A stretch of DNA of 64,000 nt from Gonapodya prolifera JEL478 (lineage: Eukaryota > Monoblepharomycota > Monoblepharidomycetes > Monoblepharidales > Gonapodyaceae). Below are positions 1 through 11,800 of this stretch, piece after piece. Where the stretch lies: contig KQ965735.1 of the NCBI GenBank assembly GCA_001574975.1, positions 200,204-264,203 of the forward strand. The letters are read 5' to 3'. The notes under the pieces were generated by a model. It saw only the letters and a program-made list of their open reading frames with translations. It was not told the origin of the DNA and did no database searches. Each line of letters opens with the position of its first letter. Position 1 is the stretch's first letter. The position numbers were made by a program, and so were the translations under genes.

Positions 1-375
1 GGGCGCGACGTCGAGACGGTAGTAGTCAATGGTTTGTGTCAGGAGGCGGGGCCAATGGCGGGGGCTGGAACGACGGGTGAACGGCACGATAGAATAGTAT
101 GAGTGTCAGTAGAGGCGTTTGGGGGTTCTGTGGGGCAGGACGTACTCTGCGCGGCGTCTCCAGGTGAGTCCGAGGAGAATGATTGCCAGTCGTTGGAGGG
201 TTTCGTTTTCGGGGTCACGCGAGTCAAACGCGGCCTCAAGTTTCTGTGTGGCCGCGAAGGGGAGAGAAGCATGAGCCAGCGAACCGAGGAAGGTTGGGCG
301 AGGAGGGAATACGCAGCGTGGCGGTGATTTGTCGTTGGGATTACTCACCTCGACGTCAACCGTGAATCCGTCCAT
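1..375 (-). CDS. 5' exons of an unidentified gene running off the left edge
   Basis: A minus-strand ATG at 375 opens a nine-codon exon (MDGFTVDVE) that ends at a clean GTGAGT donor. After a short intron with a CACAG acceptor, a second exon continues in frame with KLEAAFDSRDPENE and then LQRLAIILLGLTWRRRAE, up to a GTACGTCC donor near position 130. The rest of the gene would lie left of the window. If the donor is not used, the frame closes a few codons later and the product is only about 53 residues. I do not recognise the protein; the second exon looks helical. The splice signals and frame continuity are the whole case for it. Confidence 0.35.
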
Positions 376-818
376 GAAAGACTCAAAATGCACACAGAAC
401 ATGTATATAAATGCCGTTTCCCACTGAGAATTATCACGCCTCGTCAGAAATCACTGGACTGCGCGACATGCAAATGGCACGAACCATGTCCCTTGACGAC
501 CCATTCCGCGACTGGCCCGACGCCCTGTGGACTTTCCCTGCAGTTTGTGTCTGGAGCGGAGCGTCCGTCTGGCGGATCGCCTGGACCTGGGAGCGAGGAG
601 ACGCCGGTAAGACCGCAAGCAGCAATGCGCGACAAAGAGCGCGCTGATGCAAAAGGGAGCGCTCACGTCCGCAGTGTCCGCGTCTGTTGCGTCTGCGTGC
701 GCCGCTGTGGCTGCGTCCATCGTTCTGCTGAATCAACGAGCGGGAGTGAGCAAGGGCAGCTGCGGTCACATAAGTTGCACACCTCCCTTTTGCGATCACT
801 CCGCCGTCGATCCGCGCA
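376..818. promoter_or_regulatory. divergent intergenic region upstream of the polycystin-like gene
   Basis: Between the leftmost minus-strand start and the plus-strand polycystin-like start I see no convincing coding exon. A TATA-like TATATAAA lies at about 405-412 and could serve either side. GC-rich open frames here have no family resemblance or codon structure I trust. Confidence 0.4.
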
Positions 819-3800
819 ATGTCTGATGCTCACGCGCCCGCATCCCGACTTCGATCCGCGTCGCTGGGTCTCCTCCTCGTCGCAATCCTGGTATCGCCTT
901 CGAACCAAGCTTTGGCGGTCATGCCCAAAATCGCCGACTGCGGCTTTGCCGAAACAATGTTCTCAGCAGCGGGGCTCGATCCCCCGTGGACTGTGGGAAG
1001 CTGCTGCTTGGCTCCGTGGGCAACCTGCCAGAACATTTCCAACGTTTTGAGGGTCATTAGCATGGACTTGACAGGGACCGACTTCATGGGAACGCTTATT
1101 CCTGCTGGCGTCGCCAACGCAGCAGAGCTCCAGACCCTCACGCTACCGCGCTGTAACCTTTCGGGGGTCGTTCCACCGCTTCCGGGCGGGCTGCTCGTGC
1201 TGAACCTCTCCAACAACAGACTCGCTGGATCTGTCACCTTTGTCCAAACTCTACCAAACCTCACTTCACTGGATATCAGCTCTAATGCATTCACCGGTTC
1301 CGTTCCAAAAGTAACAACCACCAAACTCTTGACGGTCAATCTGTCCTCAAATCAGCTGGAGGGATACCTACCCATTTCTTCGCTCATCGGATCATCCCCT
1401 TCGTATCTGCAGACACTCGATGTTTCCAACAACCCACTATTGTCCGGTTCGGTTAATGATATCCATACTTCAAAATCTGTCACCCTTCTCACGACAATCA
1501 ACATTGCAAACACTTCCATCGGGGGCATGTTTCCCGACTCGCTGAGCCTTACGCCGTTCTTACGAAACCTACGCATCTCAAACACGTTGATATCTGGAAG
1601 CCTGCCCATCCTGCCCAATAGCACCCAAGTCTTTGAAGCCCGCAACTTGAATATGAACGGCTCCTTCGCCAACCTCCTCACTACAACGCAGCTACAAGCG
1701 GTCGATATCTCTGGGAACCAATTCAACGACGTCTTTGATCCAAGCACCAAACCGCTCGGGAACCTCAAGAACCTCGTTTCGCTCAACATCAGGTGGGGAA
1801 AACATTCGTCTTTTCGCGTCACGGACAGCAAGCTTGAATATAACTGTCCCTGCCCCTTATCCCTCACCAGCTCCAATCTGTTTAGCGGCAGGCTCAACAT
1901 CGCAAACTCCTCTGCACTTCGCACGTTCGACATGAGCAACAACAAACTCTCTGGCAACGTTGACGGGCTCCTGCCCGGGAACCTCACGCTGTGTTCGCTG
2001 GGTGGCAATGACCTGTACTCGTGTGCCACGCCCGTCCCAAAAATCTGCGGCTCGGTGCGTACGTACTGCCCTGCTCCCGTGAACGGCACCTGCACCGTGT
2101 CGCCATCGTCTGGAAACACTTCTACGGCGTTTTATATCAAGTGCGACGGCTGGTCGACCGAAGATTTGAATCCGCTGTTGTACGAGTACTCCTGGCAGTC
2201 CTTAGCTATGCGGACCAGCTTCCCGACGGTTGCAGCAAATCCACCGACTTTTGGGCCCTTTTCACTCCCCGTCGCTGGAAATCCTATCGTGCTTACCGTC
2301 AGAATCTCTCGCTCTGACGGCGGTCTCGCCATTGAATCGCAAATGAATGTGGTCGTCTCGTCGGTGACCATTGCTCCGGTCCTTGCCCCTACCCCAGCCC
2401 CGGCCCCGCCATCCCAGCAAAGCATCTCCAACAGCCTCGATGTGATCCGCGCTCTCGCGACCAATGTCACAAGCAATTTGGACCAAATTCTGCAGGGCGT
2501 CTCTTCTGTTGCTACCGATCTTGGCACCCTCCAGAACAACGCGTCGTCGTCAGTTCCCCCTGCGAGCGTGGACAATCTCAAGCTCAATGCTCTAGGACTG
2601 CTTTCGAATGCCATCTTGGATCAACAGAACGGTACAGACATCAACAACGCTCTCGTCGCGTCGAGCGCAGTTTTGCCCAAACTCATGCCCTCCACGTTCA
2701 ATGGATCTGCAATCGTCTCCTCTCTGTTGACGCTCTCCAAACTTGCCCAAGCAACGCACGGCAACGGCGGACTTGCGTCAGCTGGAGCTGCTGCGAACTT
2801 GCTCGAGTGCCTCGACAAAGTCTGGTCGATCACGGAGAACGTCACGGACTCCAACATGACTCTCGTTGCCAACAAAACACGCTTCGACGTCGTGGGGAGT
2901 AACGTGTCCTTTGCGCTGCTCGGTGCGATCCAGAACCTTGCCAAAGCTGTGGCAGATGGCAACCAGGAAGGGAACACGACCAAGGTCAATTCATCCTTAT
3001 TTTACATCACAGCGCACAAGGTGTACCAGAGACAAGTTCCCGCATCGCTAGAATCCGGTGATGGGGCTGTCGTGGCGAACTTAGATGCATCCTTACCTCA
3101 AATTCTCAATGGAGGACAGACCACAAACTCGTCCGGTTATCAATTACATCTCATCAGCATGAGAAAGAATCCTTTCGATAACTCTGTTGGTGCCTCGCTT
3201 AGGTAGGAGTTGGAGGCTGAATACCAAAGATGTTTTTCGCTGACTCACGTCGATGGTCCATAAGCAATTTCTCTCAGGCACTTTACTTTGGTGTGACTCA
3301 GGACTCACAGGATGTCGCGGTGGAGAACTTGACGAATTGTATTGTCATGTCAATACCGCTTCTTCAAGGAGGTAAGTTCATCCCCCGGTATAGGTATGCA
3401 CTCACGGATTGGTGATGACATATCTTGCTTTATTGCACCAGGTCGAAGAGATCGCTACCCGACATGCCTTTTCTGGAACATAACGGCAGGAAATTGGAGC
3501 GCCGGTGGAATTCAAACACAGAATTCGACAACCATCAATCCATACGCTTGCTGTACGAGTCATCTTTCTCTGTTCACGTGAGTCATCCCAAACGAGCATA
3601 CCTGAGCCAGAAAACTAAGGCACCGAAAACAGAGTCGACTTTGGAAGTTTCGACGGACTCCAGCTTACCGTCAACAATCCATTTAAAGACGTCGGTATCG
3701 TTGGGGAGCAGATTAAAAACAATCCTACCATTCTTGGTGTCCTTGCCGCTATTGGTAAGTGGGTGCAATAAACGCTGCTCATCCAAGGGAGGTTTATATT

Positions 3801-5357
3801 TGTGTTCAGTCCTTCTCTACATTGTTCTTGCCGTGAAATTCAGGCGGGATGATGCTGCAGAACTCCGAGGGGTTCGTTGGGATATCCATGGTTCGCGTTG
3901 TACCCAAGGAACTTCCGCGCCTCAAATCTCAAGCTAATACCTCATCCTTTCTGATAGAAGAAAACAATTGTGCCATTTTCCAGGTCGCTATGACAACGAG
4001 TAATGCTTGCAACATAAGTCCATCTCATGTACTGCGCATGTCATTTGCCGGCGAGAAAGGAGAAAACTCTGGCATTCTTCAACTGCCAACAAGCTATCTT
4101 GGTCGGCAACTGTTCTCCAGTGGACGCACGGTGGTGTTTTACGTCGAAGCACCGCTCCTGAGACTGAGGTCCATTCGGTTGGCACTTGACGATCGCTCGG
4201 GAGTTCAATCGCCTGAACCTCCAACGTGGGCACTCTCCAAATTGACAGTGCGATGTTACCAAACAATGGAAGAGTGGACTTTTGATGAAACGGATATCAG
4301 CAAAGAAAGCAAGCCTGGATCAATGGAACTTGCTGTAATGGAGAAGTGCGATTTGCTGCTTGATGAATTGGCAACTCAGCGTAACGTTCTTCTGATTTTA
4401 GGAAGGTGCTACTCCAGACATTTGGGCTGAGGGTCCTCAAATACTTTGACATAGATTTTCGGGACGGTCACTTATGGGCTGCCACAATTTTTGATGCAAG
4501 ACCTCTAGGTATGTTGCGTTGGTGGACTGAAAGGTGGTGGGAAAACGCTTTTCAAGCGTTATTTCGACGACATGTACTTCGACAGGTTCACACTATACCC
4601 GAGTCCAGAGACTGACTGTATGCTTCATGGTTCTCCTGCACAACATGTCAATCCTCGCCGTTTTTGTGAGTGCAAAAGATTTCTTTTCCAAATCCAACGT
4701 AATCAAACACACGAAACAGTACAATAACACCGGTTCAACAAGTCTTCTGCATAAAATTGTTACGGGATTGATCTCATCTGCAATCGTCCTTCCCTTTTCA
4801 CTTCTGGTGGAGCAACTGTTCAGGAGAGTGCGATACATCCGCATCGGGAAACATGGAGACAAATCTGTGCGACGAGCGTCTGAACTTGATGCTCAGGCAT
4901 TACGAGAGCGATGGCTTCTTCCGTACGAGTTTCTCTACGTCGCGTATGCCTTGGCTTTTGCCAGTGCTGGTCTCTCCCTTTACATCGCACTCGTCATCGG
5001 ACTGAGGCTAGACAACGCGGTGTCTGAGCCGGTACGTCATCAGTCGCTCTCGTGCAATTGAGTTCAATGATTCCCCAACCGTTGATTCCTTATTTTTAAC
5101 AGTGGCTAATCTCCTTCGTGGTTAGCTTCGTGGAGTCACTCTTCTTTTCACAACCACTCAAAATCGCAACATTTGCGACGGTTCGGGCAGCAGTTTCTGT
5201 GGCAACCATCAAAGCTCCTGACCAGGAACTTATGATCTCAGAAAAGGATGGCAATACCAGTAGAGTGCATGACAGCGATATGAGCATTGTCAAGTCAACA
5301 GCAACAAAAAGTCCGTTGCAGGAGTCACCATCATCTGCGTATTTAATTCGACAATAA
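819..5357 (+). CDS. polycystin-1-like receptor (LRR, REJ-like, GPS, PLAT, five TM)
   Basis: Ten exons join in frame to 1310 residues: 819-1792, 1871-3202, 3265-3371, 3442-3577, 3633-3754, 3810-3890, 3958-4334, 4406-4508, 4586-5031, 5103-5357. In order: a signal peptide (1-33), degenerate leucine-rich repeats (about 75-395), an REJ-like segment with CDGWSTEDLNPLLYEYSW, a Ser/Ala/Asn-rich stalk expected to be a GAIN-like fold, and a GPS motif (about 808-849) with CLFWN, NWS, a CC pair and SHLSLF, so an HL/S autocleavage site is present. Next come TM1 followed by FRRDDAAEL, a PLAT/LH2 domain (about 918-1040), DFRDGHLW and TRVQRL, then TM2-TM5 ending in the family signature SQPLK. Metazoan polycystin-1 proteins share this order and act as ciliary receptors partnered with TRPP channels. 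The six TRP-like C-terminal helices are missing; a polar tail closes the protein. The donor at 4335 and the GTTCGC donor at 3891 are the least certain borders. Confidence 0.85.
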
Positions 5358-5465
5358 CTTGTGATGCAACAAATCAAAAAAATTATTGCAAAGGACAATG
5401 GAACAAATTTTAAACTGTCGCCGTGAAGTCAGTCTATTATGCCGTTCTAAAGAGAGAGAAGAGCT

Positions 5466-6297
5466 TTAAATAAGCGCATGGAATATTGCAATTTCACATA
5501 TTGCTCCAAACAACCCCAGTATGAGACCCTCTACAATGTTACGACCCCACCTGATGACCGTGAACAAATGACATCATTATTCGATGCACCGCAGGTATTT
5601 GAAGCAATATTCACTCACCTATCATCCGTCCCCACCATCACCCCCCACTCGATTGTCACAATCACTGCGACAATCAAAACCATGAAAAGAACTTGGACAA
5701 TTTCTCCATCAAGACCAATTGCTTCCAAGAATGCAATCAGAATGAGTGGTAGAGGATTACTGTTCCAAACATGTACCAGGCTTCGTTGGCCTTGGCAAGA
5801 GCGCCCAGGCGACGTGACCAATGCCTCGGTCTTCCACGACCTGGCTCAACCACTTCAAAGCTGTCCTCTGACGTCGTGAATCCTCCATGTGCCCGCGTTG
5901 AGACGTCCTTAAGTTTATCGTTTCCGGGATTAGTCGATCAAGCTGAAGCAGAGCGGACTCGTAACCTTACTCTCAGTTCCAGGCCTCGGCGTAGTTGGCA
6001 AAGTTCCGACCCAAATTTTGTAACGAGACCAGTCAGCATGAGGACAACAACTGCCACATCAATCCAACTCACCCCTATCCGCTTTCTGAGGATCCAGAGT
6101 CTCCTTCTGATGACAAAGATGTAAAAAAACAGCAGTGCTGTGTAGAGAATGGATGTTGATGAGCGGAAAAACGGATTATGGCTCGATGTCGTCGGTGATG
6201 TCGGTCGTACCCAATTCTGGTTCCGACGAGGCATCTCCGTTGCTCCATGGGAGGCCGCGCCATGGACAACTGATTTGGAGGAAGATAGGCTCCGCAT
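5466..6297 (-). CDS. unidentified five-helix membrane protein (copy A)
   Basis: Four exons join with matching phases (6297-5971, 5907-5819, 5759-5619, 5550-5466) to give 213 residues, convergent with the polycystin-like gene and only about 110 bp from its stop. Five hydrophobic segments are visible: around ALLFFYIFVIRRRLWI, SWIDVAVVVLMLTGLV, PLILIAFLEAIGL, VLFMVLIVAVIVTIEWGV and LILGLFGAICEIAIF. The first pair recalls, weakly, the S2-S3 part of polycystin/TRP channels, but I cannot assign a family. Introns are 59-68 nt, two with excellent GTAAGG and GTGAGT donors. More 5' exons may exist upstream of 6297. Helices three and four resemble those of the gene at 7867-8785, so the two may be tandem relatives. 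Confidence 0.5.
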
Positions 6298-7866
6298 AAT
6301 TCGGAAATCTTTTCAGAATGGTGTTGACTTTTTTGATCGCTTTTTGCCGCGAACAAGTCTGTGACGTCAGAATAACCACCCGAACATCGCAAAAAAGCTC
6401 CCCCTTCACATGTAATCTACTCTTCGCAACTATTGGAAAATTTGGAAAGATCAAGAATGTACTTTGACTTATCGCTGATACACAGGGATTACATGGCTCT
6501 CCCAACGAAAACAATTTCTGTGTACTGAGACGCACCCTCAACCGCTGTTTGATTGAAGATTTTCCAGAATTTAGTCGCTCAGACCCATCCCTCGAACTTC
6601 AGCGGCAATTGAAAAGTAACGTTTGTCTGATGTAACTCACTCCTGTTTTACGTCAATAGTTTCAGAGCATCACAAGATGATCATCAAGTAGACTCCGAGT
6701 ATTGTACTGTCGAATGCAGTCTCCGGTGCATGTTCCCGCGACCCCAATTTACTGTCCAAACGGTCAAGAAAGATGCATCACGCAGCGCCGTTCATTGGGG
6801 AGCAGTTTAACAACATCCAAACTTTGATGGCTGTCGTAACACCCTGCGGCCAATAATCTCTTGCATTGTTCAGTACCACTTTATCGAGTATTGATGATTT
6901 CATACTTGAAAACAGTTGAAGTTCCTGGACGTTTATTGTCTGTTCTTGATGCATTTGAAAGACGCGTAGTGAGAGATGGAACCTGTAAAAACCAAGCTGA
7001 AGAACGCCGTCAGCTGGGGAACAACACCAAAGACGGCGGACACAGCGGCCCCACTCCCAAACCCAATGCGACGCAGTTCTTGAACGTGCGAGAAGTCGCC
7101 ACCATGCATCGCTTCCAGCATCTCGCCCCGCCAAAGGCGGTTCGTTGCACATGTGGGTACGTTGACCCGACTGCTGCAAAGGTCCAGCCCAAACGCCCCA
7201 GAGCTGCGCAACACTCGTCAGTGGGGAGCAGCCCAACAACATCCAATCTTTCAGGCTGTCATAATCACCGTGTGGCCAGCCGTCTCAGCTGTGTGGGCCT
7301 CACCTTGCTCCAAATTTTGGCTTTGGCACCAAAGAAGTGTGCAGTTGACCCAGGATGGATTGTTGTGTGTTTTTCAAGGGCATGCAGCCGCCCATCTTGA
7401 AGACAATGCCATTGAGGCGAGCCCGGTTGAATGTCACGCACGCCGAAGAACTGGAGGAGACGAGCTGCGACGCAGAGAGAACAATGTATGAATGCCACGG
7501 GTCTCGCTTGCAGAGAGAGGGAGAATGTGTTGGAGTTTTTGGTAGTTCACCCGAACATTACTTCATTTCTTTCTCTTCTTTCTAGAATGAAAACATGAAC
7601 AAAGAAGTAAAGCAATGAAATTTCAATGTATTATTCTGGCACTCTTATCACAATTTCAAACCCCCTGGCTTGTTCCCTATCCCTAGACTCCAATCAGCAA
7701 TTTCTTTAGTGTAACCATCACAATAGAACGCAGTTACGACCACCAACGTAACAATGATTATCGCATACCCGACGCGCCGGCCCGGCCTAAATGATCACGA
7801 TTAGTTGAATTTTGAACAAGGCAGAAGAGGCACTCACTATCACCCCTTTAAACCATAATGCCAGAT
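6298..7866. other. non-coding or decayed stretch between two membrane-protein genes
   Basis: No gene here can be built with confidence. The stretch contains relics of the polycystin-like gene (listed separately) and, at about 7648-7790 on the minus strand, a sequence after a good TTTAG acceptor that reads RPGRRVGYAIIIVTLVVVTA and on to a stop. That last part looks like a terminal transmembrane exon equivalent to the last exon of copy A, but the upstream gene cannot be joined to it without meeting stops. Confidence 0.45.
6777..7270 (+). repeat. degenerate duplicated fragments of polycystin-like exon 4
   Basis: Exon 4 of the polycystin-like gene has TTGGGGAGCAGATTAAAAAC at 3701-3720. A near copy starts at about 6794 (TTGGGGAGCAGTTTAACAAC) and another at about 7220 (GTGGGGAGCAGCCCAACAAC). 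The two later copies match each other for roughly 50 bp, through CATCCAA, CTTT and GGCTGTC. A weaker fourth match lies near 7015-7045. The copies carry stops or frame changes relative to the parent and look like relics of local duplication. The match is seen by eye over about 50 bp; longer homology was not established. Confidence 0.45.
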
Positions 7867-8785
7867 TCAATGGAAACGACAAGGCCAGACAACAGGGCCA
7901 AGATTTAGGACATGAATAAATTGATAATCGATGCCGTAGATTTCCAAGAAAGCGAGTAATTGGACAGGGATGATCGTGACAATAGCGAGAAGGAACAATG
8001 CCTCATAAACTTTCGCTAACATGTTGAGGTGGCGTTGCCGGTTGGAACTATTCCCTGAGCGTGGCACAGCCCGTGTACTGTGAGAAGGGCCAGAGGGTGC
8101 TGTGAATGGTAGATTTGTTGAGACAGTTGCTGGAGCACTCTCCCGTGACCTCCTCCCCTCGTTCAAAACCGGCGTGATACCATCCTTGGGGCGATACACA
8201 GGACTTCTGTGAGAAATGCCTGGCGTCGAAAAGGTGATCTTCGCTTCTGGCTGGTAGAACAAGGATGGCGGCGCCTTCTCGCCACTGACTTGAGCTCCTT
8301 TCTGGAAATGTAATGGTCAGTCATAATACCACACTCACACTTGGTGACACATACCTAAGCTCTTCCACGGCCTTCTTCCTGACTCCATTGTTTCCGCTGC
8401 TCTCGGCTACAGCGTTTTCATCAATTCCCTTTGTTGGTTCATCTTCTGAAACAACTTGCCCTGCCCCGTGGGTGTGGTGGTGGATTATATGAAGCTCTCG
8501 AACGTTTTCTTTGTCGCTGCTCTCATAGTAGAAGCTGGCATGTAAGGGGGTGGTGACGTTTGGAGGCATCGCGAACCCTCACTCGCCGCTATCAGTTTCC
8601 CCAGCCACGGCGTTGGCACGATTGTTGTGATGCTGATTGAAACCAAGAACAGAGGTGACAGCGCTCAAAAGTCTCCGATACTGCGGGATATTGCCAGATG
8701 AAGTCCGCTCCATTTTACTGCACGACACATTCAGACGAACCAAGGAAGCTGCCGCGACGTGAATGCTCTGTGATGTTTCCATCAT
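7867..8785 (-). CDS. unidentified membrane protein (copy B), possibly a pseudogene
   Basis: Starting from the ATG at 8785, a helical exon (MMETSQSIHVAAASLVRLN onward) ends near 8582 at a GTGAGG donor. It joins in frame, after a CCAG acceptor, to DFYYESSDKENVRELHIIHH and a charged linker. A second intron, with less certain borders, leads to a Ser/Pro-rich exon and a hydrophobic C-terminus (YEALFLLAIVTIIPVQLLAF, then LEIYGIDYQF), with a stop at 7867. This helix resembles the LILIAFLEAIGLDGE helix of copy A. Past the stop, another frame carries LVVSIESGIMV, matching copy A's IVTIEWGVMV, and then a stop. So either this gene ends early or it is a frameshifted relative of copy A. It lies about 110 bp downstream of INTS2 on the same strand. 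Function unknown. Confidence 0.35.
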
Positions 8786-8895
8786 AGCTTGCGCGGAGCC
8801 GTTGATCGTGTGCCTAGTAGTTTGCGAGCGAATTGTATATTCCCTTTGGTCACATTTTTCCCCAAGCACGTGACATCACCGTAACCATCACAACA

Positions 8896-11800
8896 TTACG
8901 AACCAGCGCTCTCCTTTTGAAATATAGATAGATACTCTTCTTCAATACTCGGGAAAATCAACGCGAGATCATGAGCTATTTGAAGAAGGTCGAGTGTGAA
9001 CTCCGGCTTTTTGTCTAACCAAACAATTCTCTTTTGAGTGCCAACAACCAGCATCGAAACAATTATTGACGTACCCAAAAGCTGCTCAATCTTTTGAAGA
9101 TACGACTTTGCTGCCGCCAAGCTGTCCAGGACAAGTTAGTGCAACGTATTTTCCTGGGGAATATCGCACACCCACCTGACAGGCGAAGGGTAGCGTCGAC
9201 AAAGGCCGACAAACAGTGCGAATCCGAAAATTTGACGTCTCGAGTCTTCTGAGTTTAGAAGCGAAGGAATGAAATCGAATGCCAGGACTGGACGAGATGT
9301 GTTCAGAAGCAAACAACCGCTTTCGACAGTGCGGAACTTACAAAAGGAATCAACGCCTTCCACTACAGATGGAATCACATTTACGGGGAATCCTTGAGCG
9401 ACAACGCTTTCGATGAGGGTGCGATCCGCCAAGAAGCGTTGATGGATAAACCGACAAATATTTGAACGAAGGTCGATCTCTTCCGAAACATGTGTTCTCA
9501 GTTTGTCCAAATCCACAACGCCACGATCCCAACGTACGATCTTCGAGTTGTTCCAAATGGTCGAGGAGTCGTTGAATAATGAGCAGTTCCTGTCCTTGAA
9601 GTGCTAATCGCATATGCACGGAAGAAACTCCAGCGTTTTGCTATCAAGAAAGGCATTGCTTCACAATCGAAAGCTCGCGGCAAAAAGGGTTCAAAACAGA
9701 CCAGTCGTGCATCGCGTAAACGAGTTCCGTATTTGCAATTTGCAGAACGCAAGAGTCCACTGAGGATCTGTGACGGCATGTGATTTCGTGTGAAAGAACC
9801 CTCAACGCAGCGCTTCGCGCTCACATAAAGCATCACATCCAGAGGAACGGGTTGGGTCAAACCCCTCTCATCACAATTCAACAGATAAGGCGGATCCAAC
9901 AATATCTGCTGCATCGAGGACCTGGACCAAGGTGCGCGAGCAGGGTGTCCCGGTATTATTAAAAGCCGTTTCGATGTAAAAAGTCTCCTCACGGTCTCCC
10001 TCCTCTTGTGAAGAATGTCCGCACCGTGCTCAACCAGAAGTTGGCCGGGGAAACCTCCGCGATCCTGTACCACGTGCTGCGAATAATGTCCGCGACTTCC
10101 GGAGGTAAGCTGAGATTTTGAAGTAATTTCTTTGGTTATGTTTGGAAAATGGATCAGAATACCACGATCGGCGAACTACAAACTTTTGGGATATCGCGAG
10201 AGGGAACACGTTCTGAAGGAAGGTGTCGGCGGAGTTCAAGCAAGCGTCTTTATCAAACGCTAGCAACCGCGATGCACCTGTAAAAATGTCCATTTAATGG
10301 TACTGCGTGTGACAATACTTCAAGAAAGTGATTCAACTCACTCGAGGCGGCTTTCTCGACGTTCGAGGACGCCACGTCACAGAGCACTTCGACCACCTGC
10401 AACGGCGCTTGACGCAGTGTCGCCCGTTCGTGGCTAGAACCAAGGTACTACCGTGAGCGTCCTTTCGTCGAACATAAGCCTGAACACCTGTTTCAGCAAC
10501 TCACATTGGCAGGATCTCCACCCCGGTCGGTTCAATCAGGTACGGATAATTCCCAGCAATGAGTGACGTGACTTCTGGCAGCACCACGGTAGACAACGTC
10601 GGATCGCGCAGGTTCTGAGCTCGGTCCAGGATCTGTTTCACGGGGAGCGAGGCCAGAAAGTCGTCCGAGTACTCTAGTGATGACATCTGTTCAGCTACGT
10701 AAACCCGTGCACCCCACCATCTTAGCGGACACCTCACCTTCGGGTTCGTCACCTGCCCGCAGACCCGACTGTCCACGGGAGCGATACAGCTCCGCGTTGA
10801 ACAGAAGCACAAAGTAGAGCGAGAGCACGCGCGAGCACGCGTTCGGTCCCTGAATCATATCCAACAGCGTCCGTTCATCCAACTTGGTGTGGGCTCGATG
10901 GGTGGGAAGAGCGAGGGAGCTGCGGGGTAACTCCACCACGGGTCAGTCATCGCGGAGGAAAGCCCTGGGCGCATTCGTAGGCACCTTGAAATGTAGTTCT
11001 TGACCAGGTACGGAAACGTCGCGTCGACGCGGACAGACGCAGTGCTCATGTGGGCAACGAGAAAGCGGCCCAAGGTGCCCAACTCGACCGTGAACGCGGC
11101 GGACTTTGAAATGAGAAGTTCGTCTAGTATGCGGAATGGGACTCCCGAGAGGGGCTAGGTTGGGGGCGTCAAAGCCGAGTGAGGTTGTCAGTGGTGGGTG
11201 AAGGAGCAACCCCAGCGTGCATGATCCACAACGAACTCACATTCTTGCGCGGATCGTCCGGCTCAACCTTGAGCGCCATCTGGCCCAACCGCACTTCGCT
11301 GAGCGCCGGTGCCATCCAGTTCTTGAGCCTCGTCAACCTGTTCTGGTCTGCCACCCCCATGTCGTCTCACCATTCCACCCTGCACAACAACATCACCCGA
11401 CACACTCACTCAGCGCAACGCCAAACCCCGCTGCTTCGGCCACCATTCCCTCCAGCGGCGCGAACGTGCCCAGGAAAAGGTTCACGAGTATGGCGAGCGT
11501 CGTCACGGGGGTGTGCGTGCGGGGAACGAGCTTGGCAAGCACGTCTGCCGGGGAGACCTGTTTCTGCTGCGTGGGTGGCGAAGTGGGGGATGCTCAGAGC
11601 GACCCGACCCGACTTTCCCTCACAAGTGCACGCGTCCCACGCTCCCACGCTCCCACGCTCACGCTGATGCTCACCTCCTTCCCCCCCACGAGCGCATCAG
11701 GCGCCACAAGGACGACACACAGCGCCAGCACGCGCACGGCATCGAACGCCGCGTGCTGTAAGCCGCGGTGCGCGACGGCGTCGAGGATCTTGGCGAGCTC

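Noticed and set aside
9498-10073. Continuous 191-codon minus-strand frame as one exon
   Set aside because: Only its middle matches INTS2. The ends are intron sequence bounded by GTGAGG/CCAG and GTACGT/GGAAG sites that restore the family sequence.
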